From the NCBI RefSeq assembly GCF_009882945.1, contig NZ_WTUY01000004.1, forward strand, positions 148,858 through 212,857: a DNA stretch of 64,000 bases, written 5' to 3'. The DNA is from Alcanivorax sp. DP30. GTDB taxonomy: Bacteria > Pseudomonadota > Gammaproteobacteria > Pseudomonadales > Alcanivoracaceae. The notes below the pieces were generated by a model. That model did no database searches. It worked only from the letters and a program-made list of their open reading frames with translations, and was not told where the DNA came from. Each line of letters starts with the position of its first letter. Within the stretch, counting starts at the first letter, position 1. The translations under genes and the position numbers were made by a program. Positions 16,255 through 24,619 of the stretch are shown here, one piece after another.

Positions 16255-17496
16255 ATGGACCCCTTTCAGTACCGCGACGGTGAATTGTTTGCCGAAGAGC
16301 TGCCCGTAGAACAACTGGCGGATCGCTTTGGCACGCCCCTTTACCTCTATTCTCGGGCCGCCCTGGAGCGTCATTATCAGGCTTTCGATGAAGCCTTCGG
16401 CGACCACCCGCACCAGGTCTGCTATGCGGTGAAAGCCAACTCCAACCTGGCGGTGCTGAATGTTCTCGCCCGCCAGGGCGCCGGCTTCGACATCGTTTCC
16501 GGCGGCGAACTGGAGCGGGTACTGCGTGCCGGCGGCGAACCGGACAAGATCGTTTTCTCCGGCGTTGGCAAAACCGCCGCGGAAATGGCTGCCGCCCTCA
16601 AGGTCGGCATTCACTGCTTCAATGTGGAATCCGCCGCCGAACTGGAACTGCTCAATCTGGTGGCTGGCGAGCTGGACATGGAAGCGCCCATTTCCATCCG
16701 TGTAAACCCGGACGTGGATGCCCAGACCCACCCGTACATTTCCACCGGCCTGAAAGACAACAAGTTCGGAGTGGACATCAACAAGGCCCCGGCCCTGTAC
16801 CAGCGCGCCCACGAGATGCCGCACATCCGCATTCTCGGCATCGACTGTCACATCGGCAGCCAGCTCACCAGTCTCGACCCGTTCGAAGACGCCCTGGAGC
16901 GGGTGCTGAAGCTGCTGGAACAACTGCAGAAACTGGGTATCGAGATTCACCATCTGGATCTCGGTGGCGGCCTTGGCGTGACCTACGATGACGAGACTCC
17001 GCCAGATCGTGCAGCCTATGTGCAGGCCCTGCTCAAGCACATCCCCGGGGATCTGCCGGTACACATTGAACCAGGCCGATCCATTGCCGCCAACGCCGGC
17101 CTGTTCATCACCAAGGTGCTGTTCCTCAAGCCCACCGAACACAAGAATTTCGCCATTGTCGACGGCGCCATGAACGACCTGATTCGTCCCAGCCTGTACT
17201 CCGCCTGGCAGAACATCGTGCCGGTAAAACCCCACGATGCAGACTGCCGCACCTGGGACATCGTTGGCCCGGTATGTGAAACCGGCGACTTCCTGGGCAA
17301 GGACCGCGCCCTGTCCCTGGAAACCGGCGACCTGCTCGCCGTGCGCAGTGCCGGGGCCTACGGCTTCGCCATGGCCAGCAACTACAACAGCCGCAACCGC
17401 CCCGCCGAAATCATGGTGGATGGCGACCAGGCCTTTGTGGTGCGCCAGCGAGAAACCTTTGAGGAGCAGCTCAAGCTGGAGTCACTTCTTCCGTAA
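16255..17496 (+). CDS. lysA: Diaminopimelate decarboxylase
   Basis: This enzyme converts meso-diaminopimelate to L-lysine. The 413-aa sequence is a fold-III PLP enzyme with the cofactor lysine K60 in CYAVKANSNL, the HIGSQLTSLDPF loop, GGGLGVTYDDETPP and EPGRSIAANAG (phosphate-binding), and the C-terminal catalytic CETGDFLGKDR plus GAYGFAMASNYNSR. In related genomes dapF follows directly. Here dapF is 4.5 kb away (22053), separated by an inserted module. A strong hairpin terminator follows at 17561. Confidence 0.98.
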   Translation: MDPFQYRDGELFAEELPVEQLADRFGTPLYLYSRAALERHYQAFDEAFGDHPHQVCYAVKANSNLAVLNVLARQGAGFDIVSGGELERVLRAGGEPDKIVFSGVGKTAAEMAAALKVGIHCFNVESAAELELLNLVAGELDMEAPISIRVNPDVDAQTHPYISTGLKDNKFGVDINKAPALYQRAHEMPHIRILGIDCHIGSQLTSLDPFEDALERVLKLLEQLQKLGIEIHHLDLGGGLGVTYDDETPPDRAAYVQALLKHIPGDLPVHIEPGRSIAANAGLFITKVLFLKPTEHKNFAIVDGAMNDLIRPSLYSAWQNIVPVKPHDADCRTWDIVGPVCETGDFLGKDRALSLETGDLLAVRSAGAYGFAMASNYNSRNRPAEIMVDGDQAFVVRQRETFEEQLKLESLLP

Positions 17497-17560
17497 AGAG
17501 ACGCAACATGCTGGACGCTCACGCAACAACGCGGAAACGGTTGGGCGCTGACAGCAACGC

Positions 17561-17598
17561 AAGAGGCCGCGCCCGGATGCCGGGTGCGGCCTCTTTGT
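17561..17598 (+). terminator. Terminator after lysA
   Basis: AAGAGGCCGCGCCCGG/CCGGGTGCGGCCTCTT forms a 16-bp stem with one mismatch and a 3-nt loop, followed by a short TTTG. The core is the same GGCCGCGCCC hairpin found inside heptad elements. Confidence 0.75.
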
Positions 17599-17616
17599 AT
17601 GGGGACAGGCATATCC

Positions 17617-17700
17617 GTGGGAGCGATCGCTTGCCATGCCCTCCGGGTGCGACCGCGCCCCCTTTCCAGCCAAAGACCGCGGTCGAACGACCGCTCCCAC
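17617..17700. repeat. Inverted REP pair (GTGGGAGCG type)
   Basis: GTGGGAGCGATCGC at 17617-17630 faces GCGGTCG-AACGACCGCTCCCAC at 17679-17700, with GTGCGACCGC in between. This resembles Pseudomonas-type REP/BIME sequences built on GTGGGAGCGG. It fills the gap between the lysA terminator and the barrel gene. Confidence 0.65.
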
Positions 17701-17760
17701 AGTGCAAACAGGTGCGAGATTTGTGCTTAACTTGCATCTCAGTCACTTCTCACTCTGATC

Positions 17761-18750
17761 ATGACAAGACACCTCTTCCTGCTCGCTCTCCTTGCCGCTG
17801 TCGCCGCCCCGTCCCGGGCTGCAACACCGCTGGACAAGGTGATCCGCCTTAGCCTGGCAGAAAGCTATGTCACCGCCATCCTGCTCAATGGCGGCGATGC
17901 GGTGCGCTTTGGTTTCTGGGATTTTGACCCGAACAATTTCATCGGTCTGGAAGATGAAAATCTGGGCTCACTGGAAGCTCAGCAACTGCGTCAGCGTCTC
18001 TCTACCCTCTCGATTCCCTACACTTGGAGCACCCCGCTGGGGGAGGACAGCAACACCCTGGTGTTGGGTGTCAAGGCCGCTTACCTGGGCCAGCGACAGG
18101 AAACCCAGATCGTCAGCTCCGACATGAGTACCGTGGACGCCATCGACAGCTCAATCACGACGTTGACGCTGGGCGGTGAAGTTCGGCACCGGCTTAATGG
18201 CTATGTGGGGCTGGCCGCCGGACTGAATCTGAACTGGCAGCGCTATCGCAATCGCACCGACTTCAACACCCCCGAATCCCAGGCGCTGGCTCCGCTATTT
18301 GACGGCTTGATCACCAACTATTCCGCCAACGCCTGGCAGGCAGAGCCCCATGTCCGTGCCACCTGGTTTGTGGGCGGAAGGGATGCCGAACTGAAGCTGA
18401 TCAGCAGCCTGCACTACATGCACGGCCGCACCTTCGACACCGGCGAAACCGCCCACGATGTGCAACCGGAAGCCTGGTACTGGTCCAACAGCGCCCGCTG
18501 GCGCCACCCCTATGTCACCCAAATCCTGCCCGGCCAGAATGTCTGGCTGCAGGCCTCACGGTATGATCTGGGTGGCGATCTGGATGGCCCGCTGGGCAAC
18601 CATTACTACTATGAGGCAGGGGTTGGCTGGCTGCTGGATATACGCAAGATGAATATCCCCTTCGTAGACAACGTGGGCATCGGCATCAACCTGAACTACG
18701 GCAGCGCGCTGCGCGGCGGCACCCTGGTGTTGCTTTTCAACGAAGAATAA
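17761..18750 (+). CDS. Predicted outer-membrane beta-barrel protein (329 aa)
   Basis: A signal peptide (MTRHLFLLALLAAVAAPSRA, cleavage after ~20) is followed by alternating amphipathic strands rich in Tyr, Trp and Gly (NTLVLGVKAAYLGQR; YVGLAAGLNLNWQRY; PHVRATWFVGG; HYYYEAGVGWLLDI; GIGINLNYGSALRGG). It resembles the solitary autotransporter-barrel family (Omp_AT) in size and pattern, but I cannot confirm the family. The last residues are LLFNEE rather than a C-terminal aromatic. It stands between a REP pair and the convergent nhaC-like gene. Function unknown. Confidence 0.6.
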   Translation: MTRHLFLLALLAAVAAPSRAATPLDKVIRLSLAESYVTAILLNGGDAVRFGFWDFDPNNFIGLEDENLGSLEAQQLRQRLSTLSIPYTWSTPLGEDSNTLVLGVKAAYLGQRQETQIVSSDMSTVDAIDSSITTLTLGGEVRHRLNGYVGLAAGLNLNWQRYRNRTDFNTPESQALAPLFDGLITNYSANAWQAEPHVRATWFVGGRDAELKLISSLHYMHGRTFDTGETAHDVQPEAWYWSNSARWRHPYVTQILPGQNVWLQASRYDLGGDLDGPLGNHYYYEAGVGWLLDIRKMNIPFVDNVGIGINLNYGSALRGGTLVLLFNEE

Positions 18751-18776
18751 CCACCGCCCTGCAGTTCACAGACCCG

Positions 18777-20264
18777 TTATTGCTGTGCAGCTCTCACCGC
18801 AGGCGGTTCCAGCCTGAGCACCTTGATACCTAGCCAGGCATACACCAGTGCCAGCACCGGATTGATCAGGTTGAAAAACGCGAAGAAGAGATAGTCTGTC
18901 ACGGGCACCAACAGCACCGACTGCATGTAGGCGCCACAGGTGTTCCAGGGAATCAGCGGGCTGGTGATGGTGCCGCCGTCTTCCAGGGCACGGGACAGGT
19001 TCACCGGCGCCAGCCCCTGGCGCTCATACTCCTCGCGGAACATGCGCCCCGGCATGATGATGGAAATGTACTGGTCGGCGGTGAGGATATTGCTGCCAAG
19101 ACAGGTGCCCAGGGTGGCGGTAATCAGACCGGCCGCTCCTTTCACCATGCCCAGCAAGCCCTCAATCAGGCGCGCCAGTAGTCCGGCTTTTTCCATTACC
19201 GCGCCAAAGGTCATGGCGCACATAATCAGCCAGACGGTGTTCATCATGGAGGCCATGCCGCCGCCGGAGAGCAGGTCATTGAGCGCGGCATCACCGGCAT
19301 CCACGTTGATACCGGCAAAGAAGGTCTGCCAGATCACCTGCAGGGTCTGTTGCCAACCCGGATCGGCCACCCCAGCCTGCACGGCAATGGCATCCTGCTG
19401 GAATAGCAGCGCCCAGACACCGCCCACCAACGCACCAATAAAAATGGCCGGCAGGGCCGGCATGCGCTTGAGTGCCATGAACAACAACAGCCCCAGCGGT
19501 AGCAGATGGATGATGGAGATATGGAACTGGCTCTCCAGTCCAGCCAGTAACGGCGCGATACGATCCACACCGGTTGCAGGAATTTCCGTGTTCAGGCCCA
19601 TTACCAGAAAGATCAGCAGCGCAATGACAATGGAGGGCACCGTGGTCCACAGCATCAGCCTGATGTGCTCGAACAGTTCGGAACCGGCCACCGCCGGCGC
19701 CAGGTTGGTGGTTTCAGACAGGGGGGAAATCTTGTCACCGAAATAGGCCCCGGACACTACCGCCCCAGCGGCCACCGGCAGGGATAACCCCAGCCCGCTG
19801 GCCACACCGATCAGCGCCACACCCACGGTGGCAGCCACGGTCCAGCTGGAGCCGATGCTCAGGGCGATGATCGCGCAGATCAGGCAGGCAGCCGCATAGA
19901 ACAGCGACGGGTTCATCAACTCGAGGCCGAAATAAATCAGGGACGGTACGATGCCTGCCAGCCGCCAGGTGCCGATCAGGGCACCCACCATCAGCAGTAT
20001 CAGAATGGCGCCCAGCGCCACCGAGATACCCTGAATCATGGCGGTTTCCAGTTCCCGCCAGGTCAGGCCGTTCTTCAAACCGATCAGCGAGGCAAGACCG
20101 GCGCAAAACAACAGGGCAATCTGGTTGGGACCGTAGGACGCATCATCGCCATACAGATACACCGCCGCCGCCAGCAGGCTGATCAGCACAAGGATCGGGA
20201 ACAGGGCATCCACAAGGGAAGGGCGGCGGATTCGGGTCTCGGTCATGGCGGCGCTTTCTGTCAT
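18777..20264 (-). CDS. NhaC-family Na+/H+ antiporter (495 aa)
   Basis: This inner-membrane protein has about 11-12 hydrophobic helices. It shows the NhaC/IT-superfamily features SSWTVAATVGVALIGVASGLG, GAVVSGAYFGDKISPLSETTNLAPAVAG, LGTCLGSNILTADQYISIIMPGRMF and PLIPWNTCGAYM. It probably exchanges cytosolic Na+ for protons; some relatives instead swap malate/lactate, which cannot be excluded. I chose the ATG at 20264, since the longer frame needs a TTG start with no ribosome-binding site. It belongs to the module that separates lysA from dapF. Confidence 0.88.
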   Translation of the reverse strand: MTESAAMTETRIRRPSLVDALFPILVLISLLAAAVYLYGDDASYGPNQIALLFCAGLASLIGLKNGLTWRELETAMIQGISVALGAILILLMVGALIGTWRLAGIVPSLIYFGLELMNPSLFYAAACLICAIIALSIGSSWTVAATVGVALIGVASGLGLSLPVAAGAVVSGAYFGDKISPLSETTNLAPAVAGSELFEHIRLMLWTTVPSIVIALLIFLVMGLNTEIPATGVDRIAPLLAGLESQFHISIIHLLPLGLLLFMALKRMPALPAIFIGALVGGVWALLFQQDAIAVQAGVADPGWQQTLQVIWQTFFAGINVDAGDAALNDLLSGGGMASMMNTVWLIMCAMTFGAVMEKAGLLARLIEGLLGMVKGAAGLITATLGTCLGSNILTADQYISIIMPGRMFREEYERQGLAPVNLSRALEDGGTITSPLIPWNTCGAYMQSVLLVPVTDYLFFAFFNLINPVLALVYAWLGIKVLRLEPPAVRAAQQ

Positions 20265-20395
20265 GGAGTCATCACTACGATGCTTCCGGTTATACGCTTC
20301 CGGCAAGCAGTAAGCACTTACCGGGGCGCAGAAAACGGCGCAGTCTACCAGCGCTCACAAGCCCGTGCAGCGCCGACCGTCGGAGACTGGTGGTG

Positions 20396-20899
20396 TCAGA
20401 ACGAGGCCGTGCGTGCCAGGGTATTCAGGGCATCGCCGTCCAGCCGGTAACGGATCCACTCCGACTGGGGCTCGGCCCCCAGGCTCTGGTAGAACTCGAT
20501 GGCCGGGGTGTTCCAGTCCAGCACGCTCCACTCAAAACGGCCACAGCCCTGCTGCACGGCAATGGCGGCCAGCCGGGCCAGCAGCGCCTTGCCGAGCCCG
20601 GCCCCACGGCAAGTGGGCTCCACAAACAGGTCTTCCAGGTAGAGGCCGTTGCGCCCCTGCCAGGTGGAATAATTGAAGAAGTAGATGGCCATGCCCACTA
20701 GCCGCCCTTCCTGTTCGGCCACAATGGCATGGGCGGTGGCGCCGTCATCAAACAGGGTGGCCGCCAGCTGGGTCTCGCCCGTCTCTACCTGATCCTCGGC
20801 TTTTTCATAGCGGGCCAGCTCGCGAATCAGCCGCAGCAATTCTGCCGCATCGTCCCGGCGAGCCTCTCTCAACTGCGCGCCACCCTGCTCCACACTCAT
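20396..20899 (-). CDS. GNAT acetyltransferase, spermidine/diamine N-acetyltransferase-like (167 aa)
   Basis: The GNAT fold is complete: strand-helix AEDQVETGETQLAATLF, IYFFNYSTWQGRNGLYLEDLFVEPTCRGAGLGKALL (acetyl-CoA pyrophosphate loop RGAGLGK) and the C-terminal FEWSVLDWNTPAIEFYQSLGA. The NYSTW...GLYLEDLFV segment is typical of the SSAT-like branch that acetylates polyamines or thialysine. It is cytosolic. Its ATG overlaps the rlmJ stop by 4 nt, so it is translated from the same message. Confidence 0.88.
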   Translation of the reverse strand: MSVEQGGAQLREARRDDAAELLRLIRELARYEKAEDQVETGETQLAATLFDDGATAHAIVAEQEGRLVGMAIYFFNYSTWQGRNGLYLEDLFVEPTCRGAGLGKALLARLAAIAVQQGCGRFEWSVLDWNTPAIEFYQSLGAEPQSEWIRYRLDGDALNTLARTASF

Positions 20900-21744
20900 G
20901 TGGGGGCTTCATCCGTGAGCTGACGCACCAGGGTGTGGCCTTCCGGATCACACAGCAACTTCTTCAAAACCGGCATGGCCTGAGCCATGTGCTGGGCCAG
21001 GGTATAGGGCGGGTTGATCACCAACATGCCCGACCCGGTCATACCGCGGCCGGAGGCGTCCGGGCGCACACACAATTCCAGACGCAGCATGTTGGGGATC
21101 TCGGCCTTCATGAACTGACGAAGGAAGGATTCGGTGCGGTTGCGATCCATCACCGGGTACCAGATGGCATAGGTCGCGGTGCTCCACCGTTCCATGGCCA
21201 TGCGCAGGGCCGGGAGCATTTCCCGGTAATCCTTCTCCAGCTCGTAGGATGGGTCTATCAGCACCATGCCGCGGCGATGCTCCGGCGGCAGCATGGCCTT
21301 GAAACCCTGCCAGGCATCCATCTTTTCCACTCGCACGCGCTTGTCTTTGGCAAAGCGCTTTTGCAGCAGATCCACATCGGTGGTGTGCAGCTCGGTGCAT
21401 TGCAGCCGGTCCTGTTCACGGAGCAGGCTGGCGGCGATCTGCGGCGACCCGGGGTACTCCATCAACTTGCCCACCGGGTTGAGCTGCTTGATCAGATTCA
21501 CATACTGGTCGATCACCCCAATCTCGGTGCGCTGATCGATCAGGCGGGCGATACCGTCGCGGTATTCGCCGGTCTTCTGCATGTGATCACTGTTGATCAG
21601 GTAACTGCCCGCGCCACTGTGGGTATCGTGCACCGTGAAGGGCTTATCCTTCTTTTTCAGGTACTCGATGATGGCAATCTGCACGATGTGCTTGAGGACA
21701 TCGGCAAAGTTGCCGGCGTGATAGCTGTGGCGGTAGGAAAGCAT
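20896..21744 (-). CDS. rlmJ: 23S rRNA (adenine(2030)-N6)-methyltransferase
   Basis: This enzyme methylates A2030 of 23S rRNA with SAM. Its 282 aa (E. coli 280) start MLSYRHSYHAGNFADVLKHIV, the exact family start, with HSGAGSY (SAM site) and VLIDPSYE (catalytic DPxY-type motif) visible. A longer frame reaching 21894 runs through a REP pair and is rejected. It is followed by an overlapping GNAT gene, a pairing I do not know to be conserved. Confidence 0.95.
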   Translation of the reverse strand: MLSYRHSYHAGNFADVLKHIVQIAIIEYLKKKDKPFTVHDTHSGAGSYLINSDHMQKTGEYRDGIARLIDQRTEIGVIDQYVNLIKQLNPVGKLMEYPGSPQIAASLLREQDRLQCTELHTTDVDLLQKRFAKDKRVRVEKMDAWQGFKAMLPPEHRRGMVLIDPSYELEKDYREMLPALRMAMERWSTATYAIWYPVMDRNRTESFLRQFMKAEIPNMLRLELCVRPDASGRGMTGSGMLVINPPYTLAQHMAQAMPVLKKLLCDPEGHTLVRQLTDEAPT

Positions 21745-21816
21745 GATGGCTGCCTGAAATAGTGTAGGGGCGCATTGTACACCCAACGGCACGATAATCC
21801 TCTGGCTACGAAGCAC

Positions 21817-21851
21817 CTGTAGGAGTGCCTCTCGAGGCGCGAACCCGAGCC
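21817..21851 (+). repeat. REP-like element, CTCGAG-core family (copy 3)
   Basis: CTGTAGGAGTGCCTCTCGAG, then GCGCGAACCCGAGCC. This copy faces the copy at 21936-21970 head to head; together they fill the 308-bp gap between the divergent genes rlmJ and dapF, which has no other visible content. Confidence 0.85.
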
Positions 21852-21935
21852 CAAGCAAGGGAAGGAGTTTGAGCGTGGTTATCCCCTTTATCAATGCACC
21901 TTGGGTTGTGTTGTCTGATGCTTCTCCTTCGCCAA

Positions 21936-21970
21936 GGCTCGGGTTCGCGCCTCGAGAGGCACTCCTGCAG
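21936..21970 (-). repeat. REP-like element, CTCGAG-core family (copy 4)
   Basis: This is an inverted copy of 21817-21851 (two or three differences over 35 bp, e.g. CTGCAGGAG for CTGTAGGAG), so the pair can form a long cruciform with an 84-bp loop, a BIME-like arrangement. Confidence 0.85.
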
Positions 21971-22052
21971 GTGGCAATAACAAGACGCCGCCCCCTGACG
22001 CCGCCCGCCAGCCGGAGTACAATGGACTTTTAACCTGTACCGGACACCAGCA

Positions 22053-22904
22053 ATGAACCTGCGTTTCACCAAAATGCACGGCCTTGGCAACGATTTCATG
22101 GTGATTGATGGCATCAATCAACCACTGCCAGAGGACGGCCTGCCGTTTCCTGCCGACGAAATTCGTCGCCTTGGCAGTCGCCATTTCGGCGTCGGGTTCG
22201 ACCAGATGCTGATCGTCCAGCCGGCCCGGGGCGGCGAAGCCGACTTCCGCTACCGCATCCTTAATGCGGATGGGTCGGAAGTCAGCCAGTGCGGCAACGG
22301 CGCGCGCTGCTTTGCCCTCTTTGTCCGTGATCAGGGCCTGAGTGACAAGCAGGAGGTGGTGGTGGAAACCGCCGCCGGCCTGATGACGCTCACTATCACC
22401 CCGGATGAACAGGTGACCGTGGACATGGGCGCCCCACGCTGGGCACCGGATGCCATCCCCATGACCACCAAAGCCGAGGCCGACAGCTACTTTCTGGTCT
22501 CCGGCACCCAAGCCTGGGAAGTGGGTGCAGTAGGCCTTGGCAATCCGCACTGCACCCTGCTGGTGGAAAACGTGGACACCGCCCCGGTGGAAACCGTGGG
22601 GCCGATTCTGGAAAGCCACGAGCAGTTCCCGGAGCGGGTCAATGTGGGTTTCATGCAGGTGATCAACCGCAACGAGGTGCGCCTGCGGGTGTATGAGCGA
22701 GGCGCTGGCGAAACCCTGGCCTGTGGCTCCGGCGCCTGCGCCGCTGTGGTGATCGGTCAGCGTCGCGGCGTCCTGGATCAGCAAGTCACCGTGCATCTTC
22801 CCGGCGGCAGTTTGCAGATCGAATATGCCGGAACCGGTGGCATTCGGATGACAGGCCCCGCCAGCCATGTCTATGATGGCAACATTGAGATCAAGACTGA
22901 CTGA
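22053..22904 (+). CDS. dapF: Diaminopimelate epimerase
   Basis: This enzyme interconverts LL- and meso-diaminopimelate for lysine and peptidoglycan without a cofactor. The 283-aa sequence has both catalytic cysteines, C80 in SQCGNGARC and C224 in ACGSGACAA, plus the start MNLRFTKMHGLGNDFMVID. It is followed by DUF484 and xerC as in other gammaproteobacteria, but is detached from lysA here. Confidence 0.98.
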   Translation: MNLRFTKMHGLGNDFMVIDGINQPLPEDGLPFPADEIRRLGSRHFGVGFDQMLIVQPARGGEADFRYRILNADGSEVSQCGNGARCFALFVRDQGLSDKQEVVVETAAGLMTLTITPDEQVTVDMGAPRWAPDAIPMTTKAEADSYFLVSGTQAWEVGAVGLGNPHCTLLVENVDTAPVETVGPILESHEQFPERVNVGFMQVINRNEVRLRVYERGAGETLACGSGACAAVVIGQRRGVLDQQVTVHLPGGSLQIEYAGTGGIRMTGPASHVYDGNIEIKTD

Positions 22905-22942
22905 ATCCGCACAGACGGACCCCACCAGCACAGGATAGACAG

Positions 22943-23668
22943 ATGACGGATCACAGCCCGGTAAGCGCCGATCAGGTGGCCGCCTATTTGCGCGACAACC
23001 CGGAATTCTTCGAACAGCGCCCGGAGCTGCTGGAACTGATCCGGCTACCGGATTCCAAAGGGGACGCCGTCTCCCTGCTGGAACGTCAGGCTTCTATCCT
23101 GCGCGAGCGCAACACCGAGCTGCGAGACCGTCTCAACGGCCTGCTCGACGTGGCCCGTGAAAACGACCATCTCTTCGACAAGACCCGCAGACTGACCCTG
23201 AGCCTGCTGGAAGCCCGCAGCGCAGAGAAACTGTTCCGCAACCTGCTTACCAGCCTCGCTGATGACTTCCGCAGTGACCGCGTTTCGCTGATGCTCTACG
23301 ATCGCGAAGTGCCCATTCTCGGCGATCTGCGCAACCAGATCCGCTGTGTGGACAGCACCGCCCTGCCCCAGGCGCTCAACCATCTGCTGCGCAACGGCAA
23401 GGCCGTGTGTGGCGCCATGCGCCAGGAAGAGATGGAAGCCCTGTTCAAGGATCACGCCACCGATATTCGCTCCGCCGCCATGGTGCCGCTGGAATATCAG
23501 GGCCGGCTCGGCCTGCTGGCCATTGGCAGCAAGAGCGCCATGCACTTCCGCAGTTCCCTGGGCACCTTGTTCATTACCCATATCGGCCAGGTGCTTAGCC
23601 GCCGTCTGCACGAAGTGTTGCGTCAGTACCCGCATCAGGCAGCCAAAAAATCAATTAATAGTGAATAA
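22943..23668 (+). CDS. DUF484 family protein (241 aa)
   Basis: This conserved partner of dapF and xerC has an N-terminal helical part (DQVAAYLRDNPEFFEQRPELLELIRLPDSKGDAVSLLERQ), a coiled coil (residues ~50-85) and a GAF-like C-terminal domain (SLMLYDREVP; AAMVPLEYQGRLGLLAIGSKSAMHF). It is cytosolic and its biochemical role is unknown. The last residues (SINSE, then TAA) are encoded by the left arm of heptad element 5, so the natural C-terminus has been replaced or extended by the repeat. Confidence 0.92.
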   Translation: MTDHSPVSADQVAAYLRDNPEFFEQRPELLELIRLPDSKGDAVSLLERQASILRERNTELRDRLNGLLDVARENDHLFDKTRRLTLSLLEARSAEKLFRNLLTSLADDFRSDRVSLMLYDREVPILGDLRNQIRCVDSTALPQALNHLLRNGKAVCGAMRQEEMEALFKDHATDIRSAAMVPLEYQGRLGLLAIGSKSAMHFRSSLGTLFITHIGQVLSRRLHEVLRQYPHQAAKKSINSE

Positions 23669-23733
23669 TCAATAATGAATAGTGAAAAGAACGGCGCTTC
23701 TGACGTTATTAATTATTCACTATTAACTATTCA
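23655..23733. repeat. Heptad-armed inverted repeat element 5 (word TGAATAA), inside coding sequence
   Basis: The left arm reads TTAATAG, TGAATAA, TCAATAA, TGAATAG, TGAAAAG (23655-23689). The right arm reads TTATTAA, TTATTCA, CTATTAA, CTATTCA (23706-23733). The left arm supplies the stop codon of DUF484 and the start codon of xerC; the right arm is translated as part of XerC. The AT content contrasts sharply with the flanking GC-rich genes. Confidence 0.9.
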
Positions 23734-24619
23734 TTCTTTTCTCAAGCACCTTGAGTCTGAACGGCGGCTTTCACCGCATACGGTCAGCAATTATCAGCGA
23801 GATCTGAAAGAGGCCTCTCGGATATTGGGGTCCCGCGACTGGGCGGACATTACCGTACATGACATTCGCTCACTGGTGGCCACGCTCCACCGCCAGGGAA
23901 AAGGCGGCAAGACCATCGCGCGCCTGCTTTCCACACTCCGAACGTTCTACCGGTATTTGATGCGTGAAGGCATCGCCAAAGACAATCCGGTAATCGATGT
24001 TCGCGCCCCCAAGAGTGGCAAGCGCCTGCCCAAGGCACTGGACGCGGATCAGGTGACCCAACTACTGGATGCCGGCACCGACAAGGGCGACCCACTGAGC
24101 CTGCGAGACCAGGCCATCATGGAGCTGTTCTATGCCTGTGGTCTGCGATTGGCGGAGTTGCTGAGCCTGAACCTGGACAGTATCGACATGTCCGCCGCGC
24201 AATTGCTGGTGACAGGCAAAGGCAACAAGACCCGCCAGCTGCCCATGGGCAAACCCGCCGTCACCGCCCTCAAGCGCTGGCTCAAGGCCCGCACCCTGTT
24301 CGTCAAGGACAGCACCGAGAATGCGGTTTTTCTCAGCAAGCATGGCAAGCGGCTGTCGCCCTCCAGCGTCCAGCAACGCCTCAAGCGCCATGCTCTGGAG
24401 CGCGGGCTGGATGACCACCTGCATCCCCACAAGCTGCGCCACTCCTTTGCTACCCATCTGCTGGAATCCTCCGGCGACCTGCGCGCCGTCCAGGAACTGC
24501 TCGGCCACGCCGACCTGGCCACCACCCAGGTCTATACCCATCTGGATTTTCAGCATCTGGCCCAGGTGTACGACGGGGCACATCCAAGAGCACAGAGAAA
24601 AAAAGACGAAGAGGAATAG
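23675..24619 (+). CDS. xerC: Tyrosine recombinase XerC
   Basis: XerC with XerD resolves chromosome dimers at dif. The 314-aa protein has the N-terminal SAM-like core (FLKHLESERRLSPHTVSNYQRDL) and the catalytic set R (ACGLRLAELL), K (TGKGNKTRQLP), HxxR (HKLRHSFATHLL), H (LLGHADL) and nucleophile Y (TTQVYTHLDF). The only usable start is the ATG at 23675, which lies in heptad element 5. Residues 1 to ~20 (MNSEKNGASDVINYSLLTI) are encoded by the repeat and replace the family's usual short N-terminus. No Shine-Dalgarno is visible. The catalytic domain is intact. Confidence 0.95.
   Translation: MNSEKNGASDVINYSLLTIHSFLKHLESERRLSPHTVSNYQRDLKEASRILGSRDWADITVHDIRSLVATLHRQGKGGKTIARLLSTLRTFYRYLMREGIAKDNPVIDVRAPKSGKRLPKALDADQVTQLLDAGTDKGDPLSLRDQAIMELFYACGLRLAELLSLNLDSIDMSAAQLLVTGKGNKTRQLPMGKPAVTALKRWLKARTLFVKDSTENAVFLSKHGKRLSPSSVQQRLKRHALERGLDDHLHPHKLRHSFATHLLESSGDLRAVQELLGHADLATTQVYTHLDFQHLAQVYDGAHPRAQRKKDEEE

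Noticed and set aside
21745-21894. Longer RlmJ N-terminus
   Set aside because: The extra 50 codons read through a REP element; the family starts at MLSYRHSYHAGN (21744).
23640-23740. dif-like site next to xerC
   Set aside because: The AT-rich sequence is explained by the heptad repeat, which recurs after ubiD and tolC; it has no XerC/XerD half-site structure.
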